The notes under the pieces: generated by a model
Databases searched by the model: none
Seen by the model: the letters and a program-made list of their open reading frames with translations, nothing else
What the model was told of the DNA's origin: nothing
Shown: one piece after another, positions 48,346-60,639 of the stretch
How the letters are laid out: every line of letters begins with the position of its first letter
How positions within the stretch are numbered: the first letter of the stretch is position 1
Made by a program: the position numbers and the translations under genes
From: Purshia tridentata
Taxonomy: Eukaryota; Streptophyta; Magnoliopsida; Rosales; Rosaceae
Length of the DNA: 64,000 nt
Assembly: GCA_003254885.1 (NCBI GenBank)
Contig: QANT01002182.1
Span: forward strand, 1-64,000
Direction: 5' to 3'

Positions 48346-50316
48346 ATAAACTCATCGTCACTACAATAAAATTGGACAATATGAACTATACATTAACAGC
48401 ACACAAAGGGGTGTCAATTGGACAATATGGACTAAATTAGTGCCTCAATTTTAACAAAAAGTTAACTTTTAAATACAACTACTGCTCATTTTAGTCTCTA
48501 GCTTGTTACATTTTTATGTGTAACTAATATTAGGCCCTATTATCCATTTTTACTGTAGTGCGTGTTAAAGATCATGGCATTGTGAGTGTGTAATGTGTAT
48601 ACACATGGCATGCTTTTGAGCCAATTAAGGCCATCTTTGGCCCTTTCAAGAATCATTTACAGTAGCTAGCATGTCCATTGTCGACCACTGTACTAAAGAT
48701 AAGCGTGTGGTCATGGCACAACATGCACGTATCAAAAAAATGGTCACCATTATCTCTTTGTTGGCGATCGAACCCCATTAAAATCCCATTAAAACCACTA
48801 ACTTTGGACACATGCTAGTAATATGCAACCCCTTTATATATCTTTTTTTTTGGTAAATAACCCCCTTTATATATCACCATATGCACCACCAAAACCAGGA
48901 CCATCACCCCATTCAATTTTCAACCAATTTCCTCTCCACTTTAATTAAACATTCTACAATATTCGAACTCCATCTTTTAACTATCATTGCCACCACCAGG
49001 TTAACAGATCGATTAAGTACCAACGTACATATCAGATAATAACATTCTTTATTCTTTTTATGCTACCTATCAATTAGATAACATTGAAATGATCGATGCA
49101 CGAAATTAACTTGTAGGAATTTTTCTTGGAAGGAAAAAAAAAAAAAAACTCGAGGGGCACTTTTAATTCTTATATGCTTGAGTACAATTAATGACAAACT
49201 AAATATGGGACCTTAGCTTCGTTTGCAGAAGAATATATATTGCAAATTCTGTTGTTTTTTTTTCAGTTACAAATTAAGACGGAGGGAAAAGACATGAAAA
49301 AAACAAAGTCCGTTGTTGAGTACCCACTTGCACCCAAATTTGATCTCCTTCTCACAAATTTTTTTCAAAAATTGACTTGGAAAAGAAATTAAAAAATTTA
49401 TTATAAACCTTACAAAACCACATGCCGAAACCGATCAATATGAATTTCAAATTTGAATTTTTTTTTTTTTTCATGTCTATATATATATATATATACTAAT
49501 GTCTAATTCATTTTTGAATAGATCGAGTTGTATGACTACATAATACAACCATTCAATACTACAACACTATATGTACTATTTTTAAAAAAAATTGTAACTA
49601 TGCTTGAAATTGTGCATAGTTGTTTGTATATCATTGAAAATCACACTACACACAATTATTTTACTGTAAAATTCTTACAAGAAATCATATATATATATAT
49701 ATTATTTTTTATCAATAATTGTTGTTTAGGATAATAAAATGAAATTTATGATTTTCTTCCGATAAATTGGAGACTATGTATCATCTACTAAAACAACTAG
49801 TTGATGATTAGCAAAAATCGTTATGCATTAACTTGTACGCACGGTTACTCAAAATTTGTTTGAGAAAATATATTTAACAGAAAAATTAACTATAGGTGCT
49901 ACATTGGCACATTTTGATAATTTCAAGTAGTAAATAGTAAAAAAAAAAGTTTAGATGGTACACCCTAAAGCACATCCTTTATAGTTTAGATGGTATTTAC
50001 GTAAAAAAGCCTGTATTAATTATTCCAACTTCCATGTAATATTGGGATAATAATAATATCATTATTTATTTTAAAAACAAATTAGTATTAAAAGAAAAAA
50101 GGATAGAAGCAATGCGTAATAAAATTGGAACCCACCAAAAATATGGTTTTAGTTTAATTCACATATATTGCATTTTGTAACGATCAACAAAGCTCAGCTC
50201 CGGAGAGAGAAGAAAACAAAAGAATCACCCAACACTATAAAGTTTCATTAATTTACACAAGTTATATGAAGAATCACTTCTAATTACTATAATTAACGAT
50301 ATCATCATGATCATCA
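48346..50316. other. AT-rich 3' flank of XTH30
   Basis: No gene supported. Several long A/T runs and (AT)n stretches lie at about 49480-49497 and 49687-49700. The last 100 bases before the XTH30 stop contain an ATC/ATG-rich run that is probably 3'UTR. Confidence 0.5.
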
Positions 50317-52263
50317 TCATATAACAGACGCCGGCTGGTTGATGGCGGAAGCCACAGCTCGAGCGCGGCTCCTCCGCCTGGACTGGCGCTTGTGGCTGCC
50401 GCCGAACTTCAACCTGCCGGTGTCCTTGAAACGCGCCTTCTCAGAGGGTACCTCCACGCACTCGGGCGGTGGGACGGGGTACCGCAACGAGTCATAGCAA
50501 TATGTGTAGTACATATAACGCTGGCGGAAGCGGCGCATGGCGGCGCGTCGCACTGAAGTGACGGTGGCGTAGTCTTTGGTGTCGAGCTGCGCGTACTTGT
50601 CAGCGCAGGCTTCGGCGACTGGGAGTTGCTGGATGGAGTCAGCAGGGCAGCCCTCCAGGACGAGGTCTTTGAATTCAGCCACGAAAGGGGCATATTTGTA
50701 ATTTACTTTGTATTTCCCGCCTGAAGTGGCCCAGTTACTCGCGTCCCATATAGTCGCGTACAACGCCATTGGCTTTGATGGGTAGTCGCCACCCATTGCT
50801 TCCTTTCGCACAACCTCCCTAATTGGAACTTCATCCACGTAAAATCTGAGATAATAACAATTTAAAAAACTTAATTAATGAATCAGAATTATTAAATAAA
50901 CAAATTAGGCAATAATTAAGTCAATAATTGGCATAGAAAACCACGGATCATCAGCTGCATGTGTTCGTTTGGTAGCCTAACAAAAGTTGGTGGTTTGTAT
51001 CATTTAAAGATCGAGCTAGAGAGAATAGAATCCGCTCCCACACGGTTTCTTTAATTTAAATACAGCCCGTGAACTATGTTCCATAATCCATCAAATTATT
51101 AATCAAGCTGCAATTTTTTTAATTTAATTTCACTACCCTTTCAAATATGAGAAATTCATTAGTGTATATGCACACGTAACTTAGAATTATTACTTTGACG
51201 TTTAACAAGTCTGAAAATTTATACATGATTTTAGGCTTTTTAGCAAGTAAAAAAAATCAAGTAATATAATATATATTGGACTTGATTTGGTCCCCAAAAA
51301 CCCATATATGTTTGTCCACTAGTGGCTGTAGAAGCAACCCAGACGCAATCCCAAACCTTTGTGGCCATTCGTGAGGTCAAACAAAGCATACCACGTTAAC
51401 ATTTAAGTCATTCATTCATTCATGCACCAAAAATTTTCTCAAAACAGAAGGAACATGATAATCAAAAAAACAAAATTAACATGAAAAAAAAAAAACAAAA
51501 ACAAAAAAACAAAATGAAAAACATGACTCACATGATGTTTTTGGGCGTCCACAGGATGCTATAACGGTGGAAGTCCTTGGTAGGATCGAACCACAGCCGG
51601 TATCGCTCTTCGCGGCCGCGGTTCGTGCTGCCGTTGCCGTACAGGTTGGTTTGGAACCTCCATGGCTTCCCTTCTGTGTTCCCTAAAAATTCTATGTCCA
51701 ACTCGTCGTGGTTCTTCTCGAACACGTCCGCGTTCGATGTCTGCATTTTAATTAATTAATTAATTGTTTATTGATTTTCCATTGCTGAATTTAATTAATT
51801 AATTAACCCTGTATGTACTAAAACTTACGTAGAAGGCAACACAGATACCCGCGGTGTAATCCGATGGCAGCTTAATGTTGGCGCTGAAGAATCCATGGTT
51901 GTAAAGACTGGATGAGATGAAGCCAGACCCTATATTATCATAATTAAATAAATATTTGATAAGAATTAATATGAATGAATTAAAACGCTGCGTTTCGTAG
52001 GTATACGTACCGGTGAAGCGGTCGAGGAGGAGGCGAACGCCTTTTCCGTCGGGGGCTCGGACGAGATTACCGTCGCCGAAGAGCGGCGAGTATCCTTCGT
52101 CGAAGGGGATGGTGGCGAGGTTAAACGCTGCGTTTCCAACGTTACTAAAACACAACAAAGACAGAGCGATGATGAGAGGGACAAAGAGAGTCGTTGTTAA
52201 GGTGACGTTGTTGTTGTCGTTGCTCCTCCCAGAAAAACAACAACGACGTCGTAACGTATCCAT
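50317..52263 (-). CDS. XTH30: Xyloglucan endotransglucosylase/hydrolase, XTH30-type (GH16)
   Basis: Cuts and/or rejoins xyloglucan in the cell wall; members of this group III-B clade can be endotransglucosylases or hydrolases (family knowledge). Minus-strand exons: 52263-52011, 51929-51829, 51740-51532 and 50845-50317; 1092 nt, 363 aa, in frame throughout. Active site HDELDIEFLG: nucleophile Glu131 and acid/base Glu135, with an N-glycosylation site NGS at 154-156. The XET C-terminal domain has paired cysteines (EACADKYAQ; YCYDSLRYPVPPPEC). A basic tail (HKRQSRRRSRAR) marks the XTH27-30 subgroup. The N-terminus is odd: a hydrophobic segment (about residues 26-45) is preceded by about 22 polar, Arg/Asn-rich residues. 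A TATA box lies at 52422-52432. Exon 4 and exon 1 are GC-rich compared with their AT-rich surroundings. Confidence 0.94.
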
Positions 52264-52421
52264 TTCCTTTCCTTAAGTTCCCTTTTCAATTTCAGCTTTC
52301 TTCGTGTTGATCGATTTAGTTTCAGACTTTCCCTTCGTTCCTAATTTGCTTTAATTTCTCTCTCTTCCTCTCTCTCTCTCTGTCTCTCTCCTCCCACACC
52401 TCCTTGGCTTTCTCTGCAAGT

Positions 52422-52432
52422 TTTATATATAG
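52422..52432 (-). promoter_or_regulatory. TATA box and CT/GA-rich leader of XTH30
   Basis: On the minus strand CTATATATAAAAC lies about 160 bp before the start codon. A GA-rich run (52363-52390) fills the predicted leader between them. Confidence 0.65.
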
Positions 52433-52539
52433 ACAAAAGAACAACGGCCAAAAGGTCAAGAGGCCAAAGAGGGACTAAATGCAAAGGTTACCAATTGAGA
52501 GAGAGACAGGAGGAGAGAGAAAGAGAAGAATGTATGGAC

Positions 52540-54895
52540 TATGGATGGTCCTTGGCTGCTGATGAGGCTTTTGAATTGATTGATTAGGGACCCACACAAG
52601 TACGAGAATGCCCTTGGTTGTCTTAGATATTACCCTTTTTGCCACTTCAAAGGTTGGGTTGGGACAATGGTGGTTACGAGTTACAACTCACAACAAACAG
52701 ATTTTTGATTGTTTTTAAGGGGATTTTGCCTTTGCGTGTATGTATTTAATGGAGGTTGGGTTGTTAATGAATGATTGGATTGGTCATTTGGTGTTACGTA
52801 CCCTATCATGATGACTAGGCAGTAGCTAGAGGGATTGGATAATTAATTATATTTAACAAGTGCTAATTCATGCAGTGGCTAACTGGCTAAGGTTAGCTTT
52901 AGAGAGATGGGTGGGGCCCTGTGGGGCCCTTGGAGCCTTTCACAAGTCAACGGAATCATGGTAGTGACAACTAAGCAGTCTTATGTGTTCACTAATTATA
53001 ATAAACTGTTTATTTCATTTATAGATTATTTATACAAATTATTTAGTAAACAACTCTTATGAAATAAATATGGGTTTAGTAATATGTGTATTTGAAAATA
53101 GTTAGATGATTAAACCATTAATTTTTCTGATTTAGTTTTTTTTATATTTTTATAGAGATTGGGTAATCTAGCAAAATAAATGGTTATAAGTATTCTTAAT
53201 TATGATCATAAAACGACACTTAGAAATATGAAAGAAAATCAATAGAGAAAAAAGAAGACAGCTAGCATTATTTCATTCAAAAAATTTATACACTTAAAAT
53301 TAATTTTATTAATCAAACAATGTAATTCAGTGTTTTGTTCAAATTTGGACATATTCTTTATTTATTTTTAATGACACATCAATCATTAATTTAATAAATT
53401 AAACTAATTACTGACTTTGACATTATTATTTAATTTGATATTTAACTCATGAATTTTACTTCAAGATATTGGATCAGGTGAGAAAGTAGGTCTTATTGTT
53501 AGTATAAATAAAAAACAAAAAAACTAGATATCTATCGGAGATTGCAATATATATAATATTCCATGCAAGGATTGATTTAAATAATGACCCATGTCATGAA
53601 AAAAGAAAAGAGAAAAAATAATGATCAGTCACAATCTATATATATGTATATATATATATGCATGGTAAGCAGAACAAAATAATACATTATATGGGTTTCT
53701 ATTGCTCATCCCCAAGAAAAAAGAAAAGAAAAGAATAAACTCTTAATTTAATTAATTATAAGCTGTTGACCAACTTGTTACGTCAATATAAATATAGCAG
53801 GACAATGATTATGTTATCTCCTCTATAGTAAAAAGAAGTAGAAATATTTAATATATATGAGAAGCATCTTATATACTTGTACAATTTGGCTTCTTGAAAC
53901 CCTTATTTAGCATATAGCTACATGTTTCCATCATCAACTCAATAATTTAGGGCAAGTTGATTTGTCCACCCAAGCCTTACGTAATACAACGCAGGGGAAG
54001 GCACATTTGTCAATTATATGAAACTACAACTCTAGAAGGTTGTTTTCAACATATCTTCATATATCATCCTTTAATCCCTAATTAATGACCTAAGAAGACT
54101 AATAGTAAACCCTTCTAATTGTAATTAATATTACCTTTACTCATATTAGACTGTTATATATATATGCTATATGAGAGGTTAATTATGGGTTAACTGAAGA
54201 TATATGTTGAAAACAACCTTCTAGTCTCCAGTGTACGTCTTCATGAATTTGAGAAATTTTTTTATGCAAATAGTAATACTGAAGAAGTGGCAGTTTCAAT
54301 AGCTTTGATCAAAAGTCTAGTATCAAAATGAATACCAAGCAAGATATAGAATCCAATATCGTAATACCATATAGTATGTCGATGATCTTCCTCGTTGCAT
54401 ATTGTACAACACTATTTGTACAACCAATTAAGGTTCATTTGGTTGAAAAATATCTAATAACTATGAGAGTTTTTGGTCGATGATCCAGTCATTGCAAATT
54501 GGTCGTTGAAAGACCCTTCTCCCCATATACTTTTTTTCTTGTAGCTAGTGTACATATATATGCATATAGTGTTAGTCTTGAGTCATTATATATATATATA
54601 TAATTAAATGTATATTAAGGACTTTATAAAGTAACCTTCTCTCAAAATGATAGCAACGTAGCTGCCCTCCTAAAGTTGACCAAATCAAATGGGTCTTAAA
54701 AAGAAGCTAACAAACGGGGGTTGGGTTTTGGAATAATCGAGAGTTTTGGTAAAACAAGGGGCAGTTGGAGGGTACTATTGTCCATAACTAAAAGAAAACA
54801 AAAGAACAGTGGGGAGGCGCAAGTAAGCACGTTTCGTAATTAAGTGTGGCACTAGGGGCATTTTGGGAAAAGGGGACCGTGTTTTTCTAACGGTC
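52540..54895 (-). repeat. Upstream region of XTH30, proximal copy of a segmental duplication
   Basis: Collinear, same-orientation similarity with 56270-58660. Shared landmarks: TACGAGAATGCCCTT (52601 / 56284), AATGATTGGATTGGTCATTT, TAAGCTGTTGACCAACTTGT followed by TACGTCAATAT (about 53760 / 57935), and GGGGTTGGGTTTTGGAATAA (about 54718 / 58459). The offset drifts from 3.68 to 3.74 kb. No gene lies within the block. Confidence 0.85.
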
Positions 54896-56265
54896 AAAAA
54901 GTGGATAGACTATAGAGGAAGAGAAAAGCTTTTTGGTCCTTTGGGCCCGAAAACCGCGTACGAGACTAACGGCGACGTCGTCTTCACTGCCACGCTGTCG
55001 TTACTATTACCTCTCTTTTTTCCTTGTTAATTATTTTCTCCTTCTATTTTCGTCACATAATTTATTGACACTTCCGGTTTAATAGGTAATTTAGTAAGTA
55101 ATTAACTTAAACTTTACCTTTTCTGAAACGTACGCATGCTAAGCCAGGTGCATGTTAAATAATTAGTCATTCACTATTTAACTTAGGGGCTAAGGTTTAT
55201 TATCAACTTTTGCTTATTACGAAAATGTTATCTTATAAAGGTACTTAGTATAAAGCATGGATATACCTTCAAGTCCATATTTGTTAAATAGCTATTTGGT
55301 TTCTTGGTTATTAAGTTAATATAGTAAGATGTTGAATATAGGAGTATTTGGTTGGGATGATTGATATGGTTAACAAAATCAAACATCCACGTCCACGTTC
55401 AGCATACCACTAATTCTGAATTAATTTGGAAGTATATTTGAGCTCAAAATTTTTCTTTTCGTTTGATATGTTGTTGCGGATCCAAGAACTTTTTCTTGTG
55501 AAGGCAAGATGAAGAAACTCTCACTCCGAATTGAGAAATTTTTAAGTTGAACTCTTAATGAAGATACGTACTAATTGTTAAAGCACGAAATCACCAAAGT
55601 GGTCATTCTTAAAGTAACGTACAAAATGAACAATTTGATCGACGATGGTCTTGCCAACATTGGCCCCTGAACAGTGAAGAATCAGCCAGAGAAAGGTCAC
55701 GATGAGAGAGAGAGAGAAAGAGAGAGAGTATGTGTGTGTGAGAGTAAAATAAAGGTTCTAAAATTACGCAACACGTAATATCAACGTAAATAGTTCAAAC
55801 CCACGTTCAAACAATAGAGGAAAAATCATTATTAAAAACATTCTTGATACAAGAAAATAATTAAACTAAATCAGCAACTAAATCCAAAAAGTTGACAAGA
55901 CCCACAATGCTGTGCTGCTCAATCATCGTTGAAGTTCGTCTCTTCACTGTGCTTCATATCTATAAAAATGTTCAACGAACAAAGAATAAAATGAATGCAG
56001 AGGATAAGCATCACATACGATCATAAATTCCCCTAAAGAGATACTGACTAGTTTAAAAATCACAAAACCTTTTCTCAATGTAAAATATTGTGAAAATCCT
56101 TTTCTGACGAATACTTAAAATATTCAATGGTGGAGGCGGCAAGAGTGTAATTTTTTTTTTTATATTTAATAGTGGATGTAATAAAAATAAGCTGGGTGAG
56201 TAAAGAAATAAGACAAAGGGTGAAAATATAAACACTCATAAAGAAAATCAGAAGAGAGAGAGAGA
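54896..56265. other. Spacer between the two duplicated blocks
   Basis: AT-rich, with a GA/GT microsatellite at about 55703-55742. If the duplication had included the XTH30 gene body, a second copy would be expected here; I could recognise none of its exons. Confidence 0.55.
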
Positions 56266-56269
56266 TGCA

Positions 56270-58660
56270 AAGGTTAATCCATGTACGAGAATGCCCTTAT
56301 TTTCTGGGATATTACCCTTTTGCCACTGGAGAGAGTGGATTTATATACAAAACGTTAATGGTGGTTACAACTTACAATTTTGTGATTGTTTTTAAGAAGA
56401 TTTGCGTGTATATATTCAATGAATGTTGGGTTGTTATTGAATGATTGGATTGGTCATTTGGTCTTAGGTACACTATAGCATGATGATTGATGAGTAGGCA
56501 GTAGCCAGAGGGTTTGGGTAATTAATTCAATTTAATATGTGCTAATTCATGTAGTGGCTAAGGTTAACTTTAGAGGGGGTTGGGGTCCTTCACCTTTCAG
56601 ATGACAAAGGAGTTATGGTTCTGACAAACTAAAATGAAAAGAGAGGGTTGGGGTCCTTCAATCTTATGGTTCATTTTTGAGGTATAATACATTCAAAAGA
56701 GAAACACCAACTGTATTCTCCTTTCTATCTTCTATTATGGAAAATAGAAAAAAATACCATTTTTTTTATTCTCTTTTCAATTTTGAAGTAACATTTTAGG
56801 ATTGAAATTGTTCATTTTATAGATAATATTTTTAAAATATTATCTATAAAAAAATCAACACTACAACAAAAGTTAACAACAAACTCACAAATCTCCTTGA
56901 CTTCATAAAGCACCCCCATTTAATTAATTTGAGAGGACTAACTATTTATAGTAACTTTAATTTTGCATCTATCATAAACACCAATAGTGGTTGTTTATGG
57001 GGTTGGGATTCAAAAACCGTCAGAACCACATGTGGCATTGTAGAACATACCAGGAAAGGAGGTGCTGAAGATCCATTAATTTACACCTTCTATACAACTT
57101 TCAGCCTTATAATAGTGACAATTGGTCTAGGCTAACTAATATTATAGTTGCATAGGAAGCAATATAACTAAGATAAAATTAGTGATTATATTACCCAAAT
57201 TTCTTGCATGTAGTGCAACCAAATGGAAATTTATTTAGTCATTTAACTCTTATTATTTAAAGAAATAGACAGCTTTAGTAAAAAGCAGTTTTACATCTAT
57301 TCGTTTGATAATTTACCATTAGCTAAGATGACTTAGTGATCGATTGTCATTTTAGTTAATTTTTTGCAAAAGTGATCATTAAATCTTGATCTAAAAAATA
57401 AATAGTTTTGATCAATAAATGACATTATAGAATAGGAAAAAGAAAAAAAAAGGTAGAAAGGAAGAATTAAGACAACTATTCACAAAATTTATTTAATTAA
57501 TCAAACTGTAACAGTGTTTAATTTATTTAAGATATTGATATATATACGTTCTAACATAGATCATTTAATAAGTAAATTGATGACGAAAAAAGAGAAAGGC
57601 TGAAATGGATGACTAGCTCTAATGTTATAACATATATGAATTTTAATTTGTGACATTGGAATGGGTGAGAAAGTAGTATATATATGTCGATCTTAGATTC
57701 AAATCGTTAGTATAAATAAATCAATAAAAACTAGATATCTACCAGAAGTTCCAATGTATATATAAATTATATAATTATACAAATATATATTCCATACAAT
57801 GATCCATCATGAAAAAAAAATAAAAAAATCAGTCATATCATCTATATGCATGGTAAGCATGCATGAGTTTCTGTAGCTCAGCCCCAACATAATAAAAAAA
57901 CAAAAACAAAAAAAGAATAAGCTCTGAATTTATAAGCTGTTGACCAACTTGTTACGTCAATATATATATGATATTAGGAACATTAATCAATTGATTATGC
58001 TATCACATGTATAATAAAAAGAAGTAGAGCACTATTTTAAATTTCTTGTGAAGCATCTAGCTTGCTTGTACAATTATATGTTTCCATCATCAACTCAATA
58101 ATTTAGGCTAAGTTAATTTGTCGACCCAACTACCCAAGCCTTAATTATATGAGACTACAAGTCTGGAAGGTTGTTTTAGTCGTTTTATGGTTAATAAGTC
58201 ATATGAAGATCGATGTTGAGAAAGAAAAACTTCCTAGGTTTTTTGTTTTTATGCGACAATAATACAATATAATATACCGACGATCTTCTTATATTAAGAG
58301 AAATTTTAATCGACAATAGTCAGAATATATTAGTCGGTGAAAATATGAAGGACTTTGTTATGCATGCACAACCTGCCCTAGCTCCCAAAATTGACCTAAT
58401 CAAATAAAAAGATAAAAAAGAAAAGGTGGGCAAGTGAAATAATGCTAACGAGTATATGGGGGTTGAGTTTTTGGAATAATGAAGAGTAAGTTTGGTAAAA
58501 CAACCCTAGAGTTTGGTAAAAGAAGGGGCATGCAGTTGGTGGATACTGTTGTCCATATATTAAGAAAACAAAAGTAAAATGAGAGAGCACGCTTTGTAAT
58601 TAAGTGAGACACCAAGGGCATTTTGAGGAAATGGGACCTTGTTTTTGTAAAGATGAAAAA
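56270..58660 (-). repeat. Distal copy of the XTH30 upstream region
   Basis: Matches the proximal copy with many substitutions and indels, so the duplication is not young. Compared with it, this copy carries an extra piece of roughly 640 bp at about 56640-57280, followed by a half-palindromic AT-rich stretch that both copies share. Confidence 0.85.
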
Positions 58661-60370
58661 TGAGAAAAACTTGTTTTATATATGTTTCAAGTGTTGAAAG
58701 AAATAAACATGAAACACATAAAATATATAAAACATATAGGACTATCTCATAAAAGTGTTCTAAACCTCAAACATGAACGAGAGTGGATATATGAAAATAA
58801 ATTTATTACAAAATTTTGCTTAATAGATCAATTGACATATTTTTTTGTCATCTGATTTGTCAGCTACTAAGCTTGACAATAGAATCAGATTCATTGTAAT
58901 TGTCACCAAGTTAAACTCTAAGCCCTAAGCGATGAATGTGGTTGACCGAAATAAATCTTTTCAAACCTTTTGCTTGATAGATCGATTAATATACCTTTCG
59001 CTAATTGATTTGCCGCCTCCTAAACTTCACAATACTTTCAGATTCATTGTAATCCCAGTCAATTATATATTAAAACTGACTAATAAAACCCAAAATTAGA
59101 GTGGATGCATGTGATTCCAAATTATCGTGCAAGTGTTGATATATATTTTAAATATATATATGTAACAATCCAACAATGTTATACTTATTACATTTTCATA
59201 TTATAATTTTATATTATCTTAATTATATAGTAATCTACATATTACATTTACACATTAGATGCTAAAATAAAGAAATATCATGTTTAATATAATGATGACA
59301 CGTAAAATAGTATAAAAAATATGATATAAAAATATAATAAAAATAGTATTATTAGTAACAAAAAAACAAGAGACATTATATAAGTATGAATTTTACGTGA
59401 AATTATTGGTGAAACTAACAATTTTTAGGGTCAAAGTTTTTTTTTTACAAAAATAAAAGGCTACCGATTGACACCCACTATAAAATGGATCCGCTTGGCA
59501 ATTGTACAATTTTATCACGGTGTTTTCCTCTTTGGACTTTCCAAAAAAAAAAAAAAAACTCATATAGAAAATTAGGGTTGTGAACTTGTGAACACCTTGT
59601 GTTGAGAAGGTTATACATGTACAAGAAAGATATTTAGCTGCATGTTGATGAGTGATGGAGATGAGGCCACTTCGTCAATTCAGAATATATAGTAGCATGC
59701 AGAGCTACCCAACAAGTTGGCATTCAATGCAGGCATGCCCCTATGGGAGTTGGTGATACCAAACATCTCATCTGAAGCTAGTATGTCATAGATTGTAGAG
59801 TTTCAGGTCATAGACACTTGAGTGTGGTTAGAAATAATCTCTAGCTAGGTCTTCTAGAATAATGGTGAGAACAGGTCACCTGGCGTGAGACTTCCATGGG
59901 GCATGCCGGGCCTACCTCTTTGTGAGAGGTGCCCTATTGGGGCATGCCCCATGGAAGCCCCTCTCGGTCACCTGAGCTGGCCGCACATATACCAATATGC
60001 GAATCATCCAAGTGTACGTAGGATGCATGCATTCAAAGGAAGATGTGATTAAAAAAAACTACAAATTTCTTGTGGAAAAGACCCATTTGCCCTGAAAAAG
60101 GGGCACATGCTCTACACATGTTGAATTTTAACGGTATTTCACTAAAAACTGATGGAATAGATCAATTTGGGTAACAATTTTAAGAAAATGGACTAACTTA
60201 AGACGAAAATTAATTTATGAATTAACATGAGAAATTCACCGGTTCAATTTGATTGAGAGGCCATAAGATTCTAATTTTGATGGGGATTGATTGTTTAATT
60301 ATGGAGTTGGGGTTCACTTGATGCACTCAGAGGATGAGCAAAGGCTCCCGGCCGTTAGATCTAACTGACA
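58661..60370. other. Intergenic DNA with a GC-rich hairpin
   Basis: AT-rich to 59560. Then comes a moderately GC-rich part (59600-60000) that holds the hairpin listed separately. No protein gene is recognised. Confidence 0.5.
59871..59980. ncRNA. Strong GC-rich hairpin, possible small-RNA precursor
   Basis: A 17-bp perfect stem: CTTCCATGGGGCATGCC (59891-59907) with GGCATGCCCCATGGAAG (59941-59957). An inner stem continues it: GGGC/GCCC (59908-59911 with 59931-59934) and ACCTCT/AGAGGT (59914-59919 with 59925-59930) around a TTGTG loop. Outside, CAGGT and ACC blocks pair loosely. I do not recognise the arm as a known plant miRNA. It could equally be a small foldback element. Confidence 0.35.
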
Positions 60371-60373
60371 GCC

Positions 60374-60634
60374 ATGATCTCATTCCAGTTTGGAGACATG
60401 GAAGCAATGAAGCAGAAATTGCAGGGCCTACATATGAAGTACATGGAAAGGGCAGTGGAGGATGTTGAAAATGGGATTAAAATTGACCAGCTCTTCTTCA
60501 TGATTGAGAAATGCAATTGTGACAATCTCAAGCTTGTTCCAGCTGCAGCTTCCTTGCCCAAAATGAAGCTACCATTTGGTATGCATAGTTTGCCTATAAT
60601 TGATTTGGACCACAATGGCAATGATGCTAGATGA
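60374..60634 (+). CDS. Unrecognised small open frame, possibly an exon
   Basis: 86 codons from ATG to TGA. The product is helical in composition (METs and Lys/Glu-rich start: MEAMKQKLQGLHMKYMERA), then EKCNCDNLKLVPAAASLPKM and a hydrophobic end LPIIDLDHNGNDAR. I know no family for it. CATTCCAG just after the first ATG looks like a splice acceptor, so the real coding part could begin at TTTGGAGAC|ATGGAA (about 60398) as the last exon of a gene whose first exon I cannot find. The base composition is higher in G+C than the flanks, which favours coding. The opposite strand has an open frame of equal length, so the strand is not certain. Confidence 0.35.
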   Translation: MISFQFGDMEAMKQKLQGLHMKYMERAVEDVENGIKIDQLFFMIEKCNCDNLKLVPAAASLPKMKLPFGMHSLPIIDLDHNGNDAR

Positions 60635-60639
60635 ATTAA

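Noticed and set aside
59866-59886. miR398-like stretch (GAGAACAGGTCACCTGG)
   Set aside because: Only the CAGGTCACC part resembles miR398, and the neighbouring stem does not place it in a miR398-type duplex.
60361-60621. Minus-strand 86-codon frame opposite the unknown small gene
   Set aside because: Equal length but less natural wording (long Ser/Phe/Ile runs); the plus frame was kept with low confidence and the strand doubt noted.
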